Shown: positions 18,724 to 29,963, counted from the first letter of the stretch. The stretch is DNA of 64,000 bases from Terasakiispira papahanaumokuakeensis (GCF_001709345.1 NZ_MDTQ01000001.1:2517202-2581201), one strand, 5' to 3'. Numbers and translations: made by a program. The notes: generated by a model not told the origin, from the letters alone.

Positions 18724-20130
18724 ATGAACCAACACCTGGATGAAAAAGAAGCAGACAGCGTTTTACTGAGCGATGTCGATAAGGCGCACCGCCCGCATAC
18801 CCTGGCGACATACCTTAAATTCATAATCCCCTCACTGATTGGCTTTCTATTCTTCTTAACCCCGATCGTGGTGGATGGCAAAGTCACCATTGGCATGGGG
18901 GTACTGGCTGATCAACTCAATGAGCTCACTCAAGACTATTTACCTGCTTTTGCGACCTCGCTACTGGTTATTTCAGCATTGATCGCGCTTTATACAGCAC
19001 TGTTTAAGCCTCGCTGGTCGCAACAAGATACCACCCTAGCCGAGATCTTCACCCCTAAAGGCATTTGGCTAGTGCTCAGGTTAGCGGGTGCCATATTTGC
19101 CACCATGATTCTGTTTGAAGTTGGGCCGGAATGGGTCTGGAACCGCAACACCGGAGGCGTGATGATGCTCGATCTTGCCCCCGTGTTAATCACATTTTTC
19201 TTTTTTGCGGCCATCCTGCTGCCCTTTTTGGTCGACTTTGGCTTCATGGAGTTTATCGGTACGCTAGTTCGTAATGCGTTCCAGAAAACATTTCGCTTAC
19301 CCGGCCGCTCATCGATTGATGCGATTGCCTCTTGGCTTGGATCAGGCACCGTGGGGGTCTTAATTACCACCCATCAGTATGAGCAAGGGTTCTACTCCAA
19401 ACGTGAAGCCTGCGTGATCGCAACCAACTTTTCGATCGCCTCAATCGCATTCAGCCTCCTGGTCAGCAGCTTTATTGGGCTGGACCACCTCTTTGTACCG
19501 TTTTATCTCACCGTGGTGGCCTCAGGCTTAGTTGCCGCGATTATCACACCGCGTTTGCCACCTTTATGCTGGAAGTCGGATGACTACAGTGGTAGTGGTA
19601 AACAAATCAATGAATCGGTTCCCAGCAATCACTCTTTATATTCCTGGGGCTTAGAACAAGCATTACGTCGGGCAGAAACCGCACCCAGCCCTTCCACGCT
19701 GGCACGAAGCTGCTTGATGAATGTCGTGGATATATTATTTGGTTTACTGCCACTGGTGATCGCGATCGGCACCGTTTCCTTGGCACTGGTGGAATACACA
19801 CCTATTTTCACCTGGCTGTCTTATCCACTCATTCCGCTTCTAGATTTACTACAACTCCCAGAATCGGCTAAAGCAGCGCCCGCAATGTTGGTCGGGTTTG
19901 CGGATATGTTCTTGCCTGCGGTACTCGGCAAAGGCATTGAAAGTGAACTGACACGCTTTGTCATCGCTTGCGTCTCCATGACACAGCTGATCTACATGTC
20001 AGAAGTCGGCGTACTGCTACTGAAATCGAAAATCCCGCTTAACTTACTTGAACTACTCGCCATCTTCGTCATCCGTACCCTCATTACGTTGCCCATTATT
20101 GCGCTGATTGCACACACCTTAGTGTTCTAA
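18724..20130 (+). CDS. YjiH-family (nucleoside-recognition/Gate domain) membrane protein
   Basis: A 468-residue inner membrane protein with about ten to twelve hydrophobic segments. The opening TLATYLKFIIPSLIGFLFFL and the segments WLGSGTVGVLITTHQYEQGFY and SCLMNVVDILFGLLPLVIA are typical of the YjiH/Gate family. The family is thought to be transporters, of uncertain substrate. AAAGG precedes the ATG. It follows gbuA on the same strand, across two hairpins. Transport of a guanidino compound or its product is a context-based guess. Confidence 0.82.
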   Translation: MNQHLDEKEADSVLLSDVDKAHRPHTLATYLKFIIPSLIGFLFFLTPIVVDGKVTIGMGVLADQLNELTQDYLPAFATSLLVISALIALYTALFKPRWSQQDTTLAEIFTPKGIWLVLRLAGAIFATMILFEVGPEWVWNRNTGGVMMLDLAPVLITFFFFAAILLPFLVDFGFMEFIGTLVRNAFQKTFRLPGRSSIDAIASWLGSGTVGVLITTHQYEQGFYSKREACVIATNFSIASIAFSLLVSSFIGLDHLFVPFYLTVVASGLVAAIITPRLPPLCWKSDDYSGSGKQINESVPSNHSLYSWGLEQALRRAETAPSPSTLARSCLMNVVDILFGLLPLVIAIGTVSLALVEYTPIFTWLSYPLIPLLDLLQLPESAKAAPAMLVGFADMFLPAVLGKGIESELTRFVIACVSMTQLIYMSEVGVLLLKSKIPLNLLELLAIFVIRTLITLPIIALIAHTLVF

Positions 20131-20203
20131 TCGACAAGAGTTTTAGTCACGAGAATTCTAATCGACAAGAGCTCTAATCGATGAATGCTCTGATCATCAG
20201 CCC
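20125..20203. repeat. 15-16 bp degenerate tandem repeat, about five copies
   Basis: TTCTAATCGACAAGAG occurs at 20125-20140 and again at 20156-20171, with TTTTAGTCACGAGAA between. CTCTAATCGATGAATG and CTCTGATCATCAGCCC follow. The first unit contains the TAA stop of the YjiH-family gene. A second small duplication (TGAGCGCTC twice) lies at about 20212-20233. Confidence 0.8.
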
Positions 20204-20272
20204 ATGCCACTGAGCGCTCTTCATTGAGCGCTCAACCCACCTTCGGCCTAACGCCATGAGCCCCAGTGATCA

Positions 20273-21088
20273 TTAACCCCAATACACCATCGCCAGCAAC
20301 ACACCCGCCAAACACAAGCGATAGATCACGAAAGGCATCATGCCAATCCGGTCCAGCCAATGTAAAAAGAGGCGAATACATAGCCAAGCCGAAAGGAAGG
20401 ATAATAAGACGCCCCAAGCCATATCCAACCAACGAGCTTCGGCCGCGTGCTCGTACAGCTCAATCCCTTTAAACAACCCGGCCGCGATGATGAGGGGAAT
20501 AGACAGCAGGAAAGAAAAACGGGCACCCTCTTGACGGCTAAAGCCCAGCAATAACGCTGCCGTAATGGTGATCCCCGAGCGAGAAGTGCCTGGAATCAAA
20601 GCTAAGGCTTGAAATAGACCGATCACAAGCGCCAGCTTTAATGTCATTTGAGTCAATTGGCGAGTGCCGCTGTAGCGATCAGCCCAGCCCAGTAGGACAC
20701 CAAAAACCAATGTGGCCCAACCAATGACAGCAGCAGAGCGCAAATGCAGCTCAATCCAATCGCTTAACAAAAGGCCGGCAATACAAGCAGGCACAGTGGC
20801 CACGATGATCGCCCAGCCTAGGCGCACGGCTTCAGGATCGGGTTGATGTCCCCTAGCAGCAGGCCAAAACTGACCGCCCCAACCGCGTATCAAACGCCCA
20901 AGCTCATGACGAAAGGCCCACATAACCGCCATGAGCGTCCCCACATGTACGGCGACATCAAACGCCAAACCTTGATCGGGCCAGCCCAGTAACGCATTGG
21001 GAAGAATTAAATGAGCCGAGCTTGAAATCGGCAAGAATTCGGTAAGGCCCTGAATCAATGCCAGGGCGGTTAATTGAAACCAGTCCAA
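20273..21088 (-). CDS. uppP: Undecaprenyl-diphosphate phosphatase (BacA/UppP)
   Basis: A 271-residue integral membrane phosphatase that recycles undecaprenyl diphosphate for cell wall synthesis and gives bacitracin tolerance. Motif 1 is GLTEFLPISSSAHLI and motif 2 is IPGTSRSGITI; about seven or eight hydrophobic segments fit the known fold. The reading opens with a TTG at 21088 (MDWFQL); no ATG is available before motif 1, so the non-ATG start is likely genuine. It ends inside a repeat-rich spacer convergent with the YjiH gene. Confidence 0.94.
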   Translation of the reverse strand: MDWFQLTALALIQGLTEFLPISSSAHLILPNALLGWPDQGLAFDVAVHVGTLMAVMWAFRHELGRLIRGWGGQFWPAARGHQPDPEAVRLGWAIIVATVPACIAGLLLSDWIELHLRSAAVIGWATLVFGVLLGWADRYSGTRQLTQMTLKLALVIGLFQALALIPGTSRSGITITAALLLGFSRQEGARFSFLLSIPLIIAAGLFKGIELYEHAAEARWLDMAWGVLLSFLSAWLCIRLFLHWLDRIGMMPFVIYRLCLAGVLLAMVYWG

Positions 21089-21103
21089 AGGCGGCTCGCT
21101 TTT

Positions 21104-21137
21104 TTCAATAAGACGCTAGATTCAATAAAACGCCATA
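21104..21137. repeat. 17-bp tandem duplication
   Basis: TTCAATAAGACGCTAGA (21104-21120) is followed by TTCAATAAAACGCCATA (21121-21137), 14 of 17 bases identical, between tsaB and uppP. Confidence 0.7.
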
Positions 21138-21179
21138 ACCCTCAGCACTCAATAGCGCACCTCGACGTTACTGGCGATT

Positions 21180-21863
21180 TTAACGACGTTGATGGGTCAC
21201 CTGATCACGTAGATAAACCGGCATTGCCTCTGCCGCATCAACGGCCAGGCCTGCGGCCAGATCTTGCGCGGCCAGCACCGCCATAGCATCCGCCTGGGGC
21301 CCAAGTGTCACCACCTGTTGCTGAATCCGACTTTGTACCACCGGTGGAAAGCGCTGATCATAATCCGCACCTGATCCCACCAGCACCCAGTCATCATCCT
21401 CACCTTTATCCAGCAACAAAGCTTCAGGCGCGGAGAGACGCTCTTCATGCAACGCTTCTGGATGATCCTGCTCCCAACGCCAGCAACACCAGTAGAGCTC
21501 ATCCATACGCGCATCCAATGCCGTAATCACATGCCGTGCATATAACTGCTGATGAGCGGTATAGGCCATCGCGCGTAAAGTCGAGATGGGCAACACGGGC
21601 AAATCATGCGCTAAGGCCAGCCCTTGGGTCGCGGCTGCGGCAATCCGAAGGCCGGTAAACGAGCCTGGACCACGGCCAAAGGCGATCGCATCGAGCTGAG
21701 ACAAACGAACCCCCGCGAGGTTCAATACCTCATGCACCATCGGTAACAATTGCTGTGCATGCTGACGCGGGCAATCACGATGAAGGGCCTCCACTTGACC
21801 GTCGTGCCATAGCGCAACGGAGCAGGCTTCAGAAGCGGTTTCAACAGCAAGAATGCGAGACAT
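21180..21863 (-). CDS. tsaB: tRNA t6A37 biosynthesis protein TsaB
   Basis: A 227-residue ASKHA-fold protein that, with TsaD and TsaE, makes threonylcarbamoyladenosine at A37 of tRNAs. Hallmarks are the opening ILAVETASEACSVAL and FGRGPGSFTGLRIAAAATQGLA. It lacks the metal-binding site of TsaD, as expected. It lies downstream of adk on the same strand, with a hairpin between them. Length is close to the usual 231. Confidence 0.95.
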   Translation of the reverse strand: MSRILAVETASEACSVALWHDGQVEALHRDCPRQHAQQLLPMVHEVLNLAGVRLSQLDAIAFGRGPGSFTGLRIAAAATQGLALAHDLPVLPISTLRAMAYTAHQQLYARHVITALDARMDELYWCCWRWEQDHPEALHEERLSAPEALLLDKGEDDDWVLVGSGADYDQRFPPVVQSRIQQQVVTLGPQADAMAVLAAQDLAAGLAVDAAEAMPVYLRDQVTHQRR

Positions 21864-21888
21864 GAATTTTCTCTATGGGTAGACACAA

Positions 21889-21914
21889 ATGAGCCCGCAT
21901 TATAGCGGGCTCAT
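21889..21914 (-). terminator. Hairpin between adk and tsaB
   Basis: ATGAGCCCGC (21889-21898) pairs with GCGGGCTCAT (21905-21914). Only a short TTTGTG follows on the minus strand, so it may be a weak terminator after adk. Confidence 0.55.
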
Positions 21915-21973
21915 AAAGCAGGACCAAACGGTCACCAGGCAATCGCATACGATCACTGTTTGATCCTAACCTC

Positions 21974-23053
<1,080 letters not shown>

Positions 23054-25090
23054 TCAGTATAGGCGAAAAGCTTGCACGGCCTGTTGCAAATGATCCGTCG
23101 AGCGAATCAGCTGGGCACTGATATCTGCGGTACTCTGCGCAACCTGACGACTATGGTCACTGCCCTCACGAATGCGCATTAAGTTGCCATCAATTTCATC
23201 GGCAACACTGGACTGTTGATGAGCGGCGGTAGCCATTTGCTGACCCATGCCGAGAATCATCGCCATACCATCGGTGACCTCTTGTAAAAGCGCCCCCATT
23301 TGCTCGGCCTGCTCAGCCGTCGACACCGCTCGTTGCTGACTGCTGGATAAATGCTCGACGACCCCATCGATCCCGCGATAAAGCTGATCAATGACTTCGG
23401 CAATATCCTGAGTTGAGGCTTGAGTACGACTGGCCAAAGCTCTCACCTCATCGGCCACTACCGCAAAACCGCGCCCACTCTCTCCAGCTCGCGCCGCTTC
23501 AATAGCCGCATTCAGTGCCAACAGATTGGTTTGATCAGCAATCTCACGAATGACATTAAGCATCTCATTGACTCGACTGCTTTGTTGCACCAACTGAGTC
23601 CCCGCATCTCCCGCTTGGGACAGAGTGTTGGCCAATTGTTGCATCCAAGATTGCACTCGCTGCATCTGTTGATGCCCGGCTTCGACCTGATCACGCACCG
23701 ACTGGGCGGTCTCAGCAGCGCTACTGGCATGCTGTGCGACTTCGGTGGCCGAAGCACTCATCTGATTCATTGACGTCGCCACCTGGTCCGTCTCATGGGT
23801 TTGCACGTCATGCGCCTGTTGTGCCTGCTGTGCTGAAGTCGCGACCTGATGAGCATGTTGATCCACCTCAGAGGCGGTCTCTGCAACCGTCTGCACCAAT
23901 CGCCGCATATGCTCTGCCATAGCGGCAAAAGCATCGGTTAACGCGCCCATTTCATCCCGAGTATGCCGTTGCGGCACTTGGGTCAGATCGCCCCGGGCCA
24001 GGGTCTGTACTGACTTGAGCAGCACTTGAATATTGTGATGCATGGATAAATAAAAGCCGGTATACAAATAAGCAATCAGCAGCAAAATAGCGGCCAACCC
24101 CGCCACCATCCACACAATACGCTGTTGCTGGGCGCTTTCGGCATCGGCCAACTGGCGATCAGCCGCTTCAATCAAAGCCTTGGCCAACGCCATCAACTCA
24201 GCTTGCGCGGGATCCCCCTGCTGATAAAAAGCCGACCAGGGTTGATCAAGGCTCATCGCCGCCAGCAACTGTTCATCCAAGGCCGTTTGAAACGCCGCCA
24301 GCGCTGCCGAAGCCGCTTCAAAGCGGGGGGCCAGCTGATCTGAAAGCTCAGGGAAACGGAGCTGCATCACCGATTGCACTTGTACCAACTGCGCCTGCTG
24401 ATGCTGTAACCGTTCATACCCCTCATCCAGCACCTGACTGGAAGAGGAATCCATATATCCCAACAAAAAACTGTAAGCGCCATAACTGCGTACCTGAGAC
24501 ACCGCATGTAAACTGGCGGGGATCTCCTGCAACAGCACACCTTGTAGCCATTGCACCGGTAGCCGTGAATCCCGAATCAACTCACTGCGTTGACGCAAAT
24601 TTTCCAATAGCTCTTCAACCGCCGTCACCAAAGGCTGATAGTGGCTCATCGCCAGATCATGATTGCCCAAGCGACCCGGCGAAGTATTCATTGTCTCGAC
24701 GAGCGCCTGGACCTGCTCGAACTGAGGTCCGGTTTCAATCCCAGGAAATTGCGTCTTGGCCAAGGTCATAAACGCTTGCCAGCTAGTCTGCCAACGCTGC
24801 CAAGCTGCCGCTTGCTGTTGTGCTAATTCGACCTCACCCCGGCCATTGCTTAAAGCGGCGAGATCACGATAATGCTCTGCCTGTTGAATGAGCATGAGCA
24901 CATCCTGCTGACGCGACAACCCTTGACGCTCATGCTGAATGAGCTGCCAATCTGCCCACAGGGTTTTGAGAATCAAGGTACTGAACACGACTAATGGCAA
25001 CAGAAAAAGGAGTGAAACCAGAGAGAATTTAGTGACGTAATGCAACCGATTCATCAGTGCCATTGCCGGCCCAAACAGTGCCTTTCCCAT
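23054..25090 (-). CDS. Methyl-accepting chemotaxis protein, helical-bundle sensor type
   Basis: A 678-residue chemoreceptor. One membrane helix lies near residues 18-40 ([20 protein letters not shown]). A long, mainly helical periplasmic domain rich in Gln and Leu follows to about residue 325. The second helix ([18 protein letters not shown]), a HAMP domain and the signalling domain follow. The signalling tip is [35 protein letters not shown] precedes the ATG at 25090. The ligand is unknown; the periplasmic part is not Cache-like and more resembles helical-bundle sensors. There is no che cluster nearby. Confidence 0.92.
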   Translation of the reverse strand: MGKALFGPAMALMNRLHYVTKFSLVSLLFLLPLVVFSTLILKTLWADWQLIQHERQGLSRQQDVLMLIQQAEHYRDLAALSNGRGEVELAQQQAAAWQRWQTSWQAFMTLAKTQFPGIETGPQFEQVQALVETMNTSPGRLGNHDLAMSHYQPLVTAVEELLENLRQRSELIRDSRLPVQWLQGVLLQEIPASLHAVSQVRSYGAYSFLLGYMDSSSSQVLDEGYERLQHQQAQLVQVQSVMQLRFPELSDQLAPRFEAASAALAAFQTALDEQLLAAMSLDQPWSAFYQQGDPAQAELMALAKALIEAADRQLADAESAQQQRIVWMVAGLAAILLLIAYLYTGFYLSMHHNIQVLLKSVQTLARGDLTQVPQRHTRDEMGALTDAFAAMAEHMRRLVQTVAETASEVDQHAHQVATSAQQAQQAHDVQTHETDQVATSMNQMSASATEVAQHASSAAETAQSVRDQVEAGHQQMQRVQSWMQQLANTLSQAGDAGTQLVQQSSRVNEMLNVIREIADQTNLLALNAAIEAARAGESGRGFAVVADEVRALASRTQASTQDIAEVIDQLYRGIDGVVEHLSSSQQRAVSTAEQAEQMGALLQEVTDGMAMILGMGQQMATAAHQQSSVADEIDGNLMRIREGSDHSRQVAQSTADISAQLIRSTDHLQQAVQAFRLY

Positions 25091-25421
25091 GGAAGTTCCC
25101 TCGACGCAAAGATCGTGAGGTCTCGTTTGAACCAGGTTGAAAAATCAGCCTCCAAACGTTCCTCAGCGTGATAAAGACAACAGACTCAACGCGATAATAA
25201 TGGCAGATAAGCCTCTTATTTGCGTAACCCTTGATTGATGACGCCATCATCACACTAAGCGATTAGCACTCAAATTCAAACGATCGTTTAGTCTAAAACA
25301 ATCGTTGGTAACGTGCTGTGGTCTCGCATGGGAACATGCATGCTCGCGCTAAACCCGGCATACAAAAAGCGACCGCCCCCGGCACGGGACGGTCGCTTGG
25401 CAGTGCAGTTCAATATGGCCC
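25091..25421. other. Spacer with a terminator and AT-rich segment
   Basis: These 331 bases separate the chemoreceptor and the amidotransferase. A near-palindromic AACGATCGTTTAG...AACAATCGTT segment lies at 25279-25312, and the amidotransferase terminator is at 25364-25402. No gene is supported. Confidence 0.5.
25364..25402 (-). terminator. Terminator of the amidotransferase gene (copy 1 of a repeated terminator)
   Basis: GCGACCG (25369-25375) pairs with CGGTCGC (25390-25396), with further GC pairing inside, and a T run follows on the minus strand. Except for one base it is identical over about 39 bases to the terminator at 27791-27829. Confidence 0.85.
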
Positions 25422-26159
25422 TTAAGATCCCCCCTGGGCAGGCGTGGTCTCTACACCTTCCAGCCAAGCGCTTAGCGCGGCACCAGCGGCGCGTGGCAAA
25501 TCAAATTGCAGGGCCTTGGCTTCGGTACGTAATCGACCAAGATCAATACCAGCTTGCGCCAACTCGCAGGCATGCCCCACTAACCAGCGTTCGATCTGCT
25601 CCGGGTCGGCCTCCAAATGGCACTGGAGTGCCAGCACATGGCGGCCAACACTAAAAGCCTGGTGGGCACAAATGTCCGTGCCTGCTAACCGGGTCGCAGC
25701 GGCGGGGATATCGAAACGATCGCCATGCCAGTGCAACACCGGCACTGCCCCCAGTGCCGCCAGTGGCGATTCCTGCCCCTCAGGGGTCAACGTCAATGGC
25801 GCAAAACCAATCTCTTTCATGCCCATGCCGACAACTTGCGCCCCGAGTGCACGAGCGATCAGCTGTGCCCCCAAGCAAATGCCCAATAGTGGGCGTTGAC
25901 ATGCCAATCGATCCTGAATCAACGTCAACTCATCACCAATAAAGGGATAAATTGCCTCATCAAAAGCACCAATCGGCCCCCCCAGCACCACCATAAGATC
26001 GGCCGCTGCCGGATCTAAATCGCGTAGTTGATCGAGGGTGGCTTCCACATAACGCACATCATAACCGCGTGCCTTAAGTAGCGGCGCCAAGGTGCCGAGG
26101 TCTTCAAAATCCAGATGGCGAATCACAATAGCTGTTTTCGTCGAAGCGAGAGATGACAT
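25422..26159 (-). CDS. Class I glutamine amidotransferase-like protein
   Basis: A 245-residue protein with the class I glutaminase triad: the Cys in LLGICLGAQLIA, and the His and Glu in LQCHLEADPE. GGPIGAFDE is the usual oxyanion-side segment. It is a stand-alone GATase like those often annotated as GMP-synthase-related or gamma-glutamyl hydrolases; the true substrate is unknown. It diverges from a MocR regulator with only 64 bases between, a common arrangement in which the MocR protein controls the neighbour. Its own terminator follows. Confidence 0.85.
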   Translation of the reverse strand: MSSLASTKTAIVIRHLDFEDLGTLAPLLKARGYDVRYVEATLDQLRDLDPAAADLMVVLGGPIGAFDEAIYPFIGDELTLIQDRLACQRPLLGICLGAQLIARALGAQVVGMGMKEIGFAPLTLTPEGQESPLAALGAVPVLHWHGDRFDIPAAATRLAGTDICAHQAFSVGRHVLALQCHLEADPEQIERWLVGHACELAQAGIDLGRLRTEAKALQFDLPRAAGAALSAWLEGVETTPAQGGS

Positions 26160-26223
26160 GGCCGGACCATAACTCCTGAAAAATCGGTGGGGATGACTTG
26201 AGTCATACCGTTATAAACTTAAA

Positions 26224-27792
26224 ATGGCTGGATGTACCCCACCATTTTTCACAGACGATACCGACCAATTGTTTAAACACGCGTTACTTGAATCCGTCAA
26301 AGCCTGGATCAGCGACCCAGTGCACAGTGCCTTACCGCGACATGCACGTATCCAGCGAGCACTGCGTCAGTTGATCCTCGACGGTGCACTAGGTGTCGGC
26401 ACGGCGCTGCCCGCCTCTCGCACACTGGCAAAATCATTGGGCGTTTCCCGCGATACGATCGAGTCAGCTTACAGCCAGCTGCACGCAGAAGGCTTCATCG
26501 AACGTCGCGTCGGTAGCGGCAGCTTTGTCTCAGAACAGGCACGACGCTTATCCGGGAGAGGGAAGCCAAAATACACACCCCTCGATCGCCAGACGCCCCC
26601 ACGCCTTAGTCAGCGAGGCCACACCATACTCCAGAGCGGCGGTGTCCGTGATTTTCTGGAAGCACGCCCGTTCGCGCCCGGCGTGCCGGAAACACGCAGT
26701 TTTCCACTACAAATCTGGGAACGGGTGGAACGCCAGGTGCTGAAAGAATACGGCACCCATGCCTTGAGACACAGTCCACCGCAAGGGATGGCCCCGTTGC
26801 GGCGCGCCATTGCCGATTACATCAACCTGGAACGTGGTGCTCACGCCACTCCCGAACAAGTCCTGGTGTTGACCAGTTCCCAACAAGCCATGACCTTATG
26901 CGCCACGGTGCTGCTTGATGCGGGGGATCGGATTTTCGTCGAAGACCCCGTATACCACGGTGCACGTAAAGCATTCGACGCCGCCGGTCTCACCTGTGTA
27001 CCGGTCCCTGTGGACACCGATGGCCTACAAGTCGAGCAACTGCTGGAGATGACTCAATCATCTGAGACGAGTCCCCAGGCGGTGTTTCTAACACCTTCAC
27101 ACCAATTCCCCACCGGCACAACGCTATCGTTAGACCGCCGCCTGGCCATCATCGAATGGGCACGAGCACAGCAAGGCTGGATCATCGAAGACGACTACGA
27201 CAGCGAGTTCCATTATGCAGGCAAACCCACTGCTTGCGTGCAGGGGCTCGACCCTCATGAACGCACCATTTACATCGGCACTTTCACCAAATCCCTGTTT
27301 CCGGGATTGCGCATCGGTTATATGGTGCTACCAGCCTCGCTAGTCGAGCCCATGACCGTAGCCCGCACCCTATTGGATGGTCACAGCGCCCCGATTCCAC
27401 AGCTGACACTGGCACGCTTTATCGAAAGTGGCCACTTCGGCGCTCATATCCGCACCATGCGTGCCGTTTATGCCCAACGACGCGACCAACTGGCTCAGCT
27501 GATACGCCAGCATCTCGCCGACTTCGTGGAACCCCAGGTGCCTACCGGGGGGATGCAAATGCCCTGCGTGCTCATTCGTGATATTGCCGAACAAAAGGTC
27601 GTTGAAGCCGCACGCCGAGTAGGCATCGACCTCTTAGGGTTAACTCCCCTCTACGCATCGAGCCAACCCAAGCCAGGCTTCCTCATGGGGTTTGCTGCTC
27701 ATGCGCCTCACGAGCTGGAGACGGCTGTCAAAACCCTGGCAAAACTATTGCATAAGCTGACGCGATCGTCATATGACATCGACACCCCATAA
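26224..27792 (+). CDS. MocR-type GntR/aminotransferase-fold transcriptional regulator
   Basis: A 522-residue regulator with two domains. The GntR winged helix covers about residues 35-105 (LPASRTLAKSLGVSRDTIESAY). A fold-type I aminotransferase domain follows from about residue 140, with the PLP lysine in TFTKSLFPGLRIGY near residue 356 and IIEDDYDSEFHY. MocR proteins use PLP and an amine or amino acid as effectors (PdxR, GabR). It diverges from the amidotransferase gene and probably controls it. No strong ribosome site precedes ATG 26224. The gene looks slightly more GC-rich than neighbours. Confidence 0.92.
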   Translation: MAGCTPPFFTDDTDQLFKHALLESVKAWISDPVHSALPRHARIQRALRQLILDGALGVGTALPASRTLAKSLGVSRDTIESAYSQLHAEGFIERRVGSGSFVSEQARRLSGRGKPKYTPLDRQTPPRLSQRGHTILQSGGVRDFLEARPFAPGVPETRSFPLQIWERVERQVLKEYGTHALRHSPPQGMAPLRRAIADYINLERGAHATPEQVLVLTSSQQAMTLCATVLLDAGDRIFVEDPVYHGARKAFDAAGLTCVPVPVDTDGLQVEQLLEMTQSSETSPQAVFLTPSHQFPTGTTLSLDRRLAIIEWARAQQGWIIEDDYDSEFHYAGKPTACVQGLDPHERTIYIGTFTKSLFPGLRIGYMVLPASLVEPMTVARTLLDGHSAPIPQLTLARFIESGHFGAHIRTMRAVYAQRRDQLAQLIRQHLADFVEPQVPTGGMQMPCVLIRDIAEQKVVEAARRVGIDLLGLTPLYASSQPKPGFLMGFAAHAPHELETAVKTLAKLLHKLTRSSYDIDTP

Positions 27793-27829
27793 AAAAAGCG
27801 ACCGCCCCCGGCACGGGGCGGTCGCTTGG
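27791..27829 (-). terminator. aceF terminator (copy 2 of a repeated terminator)
   Basis: GCGACCGCCCC pairs with GGGGCGGTCGC, with a long T run on the minus strand. It overlaps the TAA of the convergent MocR gene. It is almost identical to the sequence at 25364-25402. Confidence 0.85.
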
Positions 27830-27833
27830 CACT

Positions 27834-27853
27834 CACAGGTTTTCACACCTGTG
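27834..27853. other. Small hairpin after aceF
   Basis: CACAGGT (27834-27840) pairs with ACCTGTG (27847-27853), just upstream of the aceF terminator on the minus strand. Confidence 0.4.
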
Positions 27854-27875
27854 CAATCGCGTCAGAGCCTGCAGC

Positions 27876-29882
27876 TTATAGCAGAATCTGGCGAATATCA
27901 GCGATGATGCGGGCCAAGTAGGCCGTGAAACGTGCAGCATCAGCGCCATTCACCGCGCGGTGATCGTAAGATAAGCACAGCGGCAACATCTGACGCGGCT
28001 CAAACTCACTGCCATTCCAGACCGGCTCTACACTGGCTTTGGAGACCCCAAGGATCGCCACTTCAGGCGCATTGACAATCGGCGTAAACGCGGTGCCGCC
28101 GATTGAACCCAAAGATGAAATGGTGAAGCAACCCCCTTTCATCTCATCGCCTTTCAGCTGCTTCTTCTGGGCTCGTTTAGCTAGATCGACACTTTCACGT
28201 GCCAGTTCGAAAATGCTCTTCTTATCTGCATCACGAATCACCGGCACCAGCAGACCATCCGGCGTATCCACCGCAATCCCGATATGCACATACTTTTTCC
28301 AGATCACGTTAGTACCGTCCGCACTGAGCGAGACGTTAAATTGCGGGAACTGGCGCAACGCATGGGCGCAGGCTTTGATCAGGAAGGGCAGTGGTGTCAG
28401 CTTGGCGTCTTGTTTCTCGGCCTCAGCTTTCATCGACTTACGGAAGGCTTCAAGCTCAGTGATATCCGCTTTATCAAACTGAGTGACATGGGGCACGTTC
28501 AGCCAAGAACGATGCAGGTTAGTAGCCCCAGCCTTCATCAGGCGACCCATCGGCTTCTCTTCGACTTCACCAAACTTGCTGAAGTCAACCGCAGGAATCG
28601 GCGGAATACCCGCGCCACCAGTGGCCGCAGGCGCCGCAGCAGACCCACTGGCTTTATGCTGGCGCATCACCGATTTAACGTAGTTTTCCAGATCTTCTTT
28701 CAGCAAACGACCACGAGGCCCGGTCGCAGGCACATCCACTAGGTCAACACCCAACTCACGTGCCAACATGCGCACAGCGGGCCCCGCATGGACTTTGCCA
28801 CTGGTACTTTCGGGAGCCGAAGATGCCGCATGAGACGATGCCGCAGGTGCCGGCGCTGAAGATGCAGCAGGCGCTGAGGTATTGGCCGTCGATGATGAAG
28901 AGGATGATGCTTGGGCCGCCGTATTGCTTGCCGCCGGTGCACCGGCCACTTCAATCACACCAATCAAGTCGCCTTCATTGACGCGATCACCGACTTTGAT
29001 CTTCATTTCGACCAATTTACCGGCATAAGGCGCAGGCACATCCATAGAAGCTTTATCGGTCTCCAGTGTGAAGAGACCATCTTCTTCATTCAGGTCATCG
29101 CCTTCATTGACCGCCACTTCGATGACTTCGACATCTGTCGCGCCCCCCAGATCCGGCACATGGATCTCTTGGCGACCACCGCTAGCCGCAGGTTGCGCCT
29201 GAGGTGCGGGCTCGCTGGCCGGTGCCGAGGTCTCACTGGCAGGCGCAGAGGCCGCCGCTTCGGGTGCTGCCGCGCCGGAGGTGGTTTCGATATAACCGAT
29301 CAAGTCGCCTTCATTGACATGGTCGCCGACTTTAATCTGCATCTCGACCAGCTTACCGGCATAAGGGGCCGGTACATCCATCGACGCTTTATCGGTTTCC
29401 AGCGTGAATAAGCCGTCTTCCACTTCAACCGCGTCGCCTTCGCCTGCAGTCACTTCAATCACTTCAACATCAGTGGCGCCGCCTAAATCCGGCACACGGA
29501 TTTCCTGACGGCTGGCTTGTTGCTGGTGACTGGATTGCTGCGGCTCACTTTGCGTCTCAGCTTGAGCTTCAGCAGGTTGTTCTTGAGTCTCAGCGCTGTT
29601 CTCTACAGGACGACTCGCTGCAGGCGCATCCCCGCCACCTTCACCTTCGAGTTCAATCTCGAGGATCTCAGCGCCTTCGGAAACTTTATCGCCTTCAGAC
29701 AGCAGAATTTTTTTCACCACACCGGCTTTCGGCGCCGGGACATCCATACTGGCTTTGTCCGACTCCAGTACGATCATGGTGTCTTCAGCATCGAGGCGAT
29801 CGCCCTCTTTAATGCTGATTTCGATGACCTCGACATCTTCGCTGCCGCCGATATCGGGCACTTTGATGATTTCGGTACTCAA
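27876..29882 (-). CDS. aceF: Dihydrolipoyl acetyltransferase, E2 of pyruvate dehydrogenase
   Basis: E2 core of the pyruvate dehydrogenase complex, 668 residues. Three lipoyl domains are seen at about residues 3-75, 126-200 and 243-317, each with the lipoylated lysine in TDKASMDVPAP or SDKASMDVPAP. Ala/Pro/Ser-rich linkers join them. A peripheral-subunit-binding domain (PAVRMLARELGVDL) starts near residue 370. The catalytic domain ends with SYDHRAVNGADAARF. It moves acetyl groups from E1 to CoA. It is downstream of aceE on the same strand. The E3 gene (lpd) is not in the window. Confidence 0.97.
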   Translation of the reverse strand: MSTEIIKVPDIGGSEDVEVIEISIKEGDRLDAEDTMIVLESDKASMDVPAPKAGVVKKILLSEGDKVSEGAEILEIELEGEGGGDAPAASRPVENSAETQEQPAEAQAETQSEPQQSSHQQQASRQEIRVPDLGGATDVEVIEVTAGEGDAVEVEDGLFTLETDKASMDVPAPYAGKLVEMQIKVGDHVNEGDLIGYIETTSGAAAPEAAASAPASETSAPASEPAPQAQPAASGGRQEIHVPDLGGATDVEVIEVAVNEGDDLNEEDGLFTLETDKASMDVPAPYAGKLVEMKIKVGDRVNEGDLIGVIEVAGAPAASNTAAQASSSSSSTANTSAPAASSAPAPAASSHAASSAPESTSGKVHAGPAVRMLARELGVDLVDVPATGPRGRLLKEDLENYVKSVMRQHKASGSAAAPAATGGAGIPPIPAVDFSKFGEVEEKPMGRLMKAGATNLHRSWLNVPHVTQFDKADITELEAFRKSMKAEAEKQDAKLTPLPFLIKACAHALRQFPQFNVSLSADGTNVIWKKYVHIGIAVDTPDGLLVPVIRDADKKSIFELARESVDLAKRAQKKQLKGDEMKGGCFTISSLGSIGGTAFTPIVNAPEVAILGVSKASVEPVWNGSEFEPRQMLPLCLSYDHRAVNGADAARFTAYLARIIADIRQILL

Positions 29883-29963
29883 GGTCGTACTCCTTCAGAT
29901 TCTATCTGTGATCCGACACGCGGGCCGTCGCTTGCTTGCCCCTGAGTGACGGGCTCGACAATC

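Noticed and set aside
27900-27990. Asn for Asp in the AceF active-site segment HRAVNGA
   Set aside because: As I recall, Azotobacter and Pseudomonas E2 proteins also have Asn here, so it is normal for the group.
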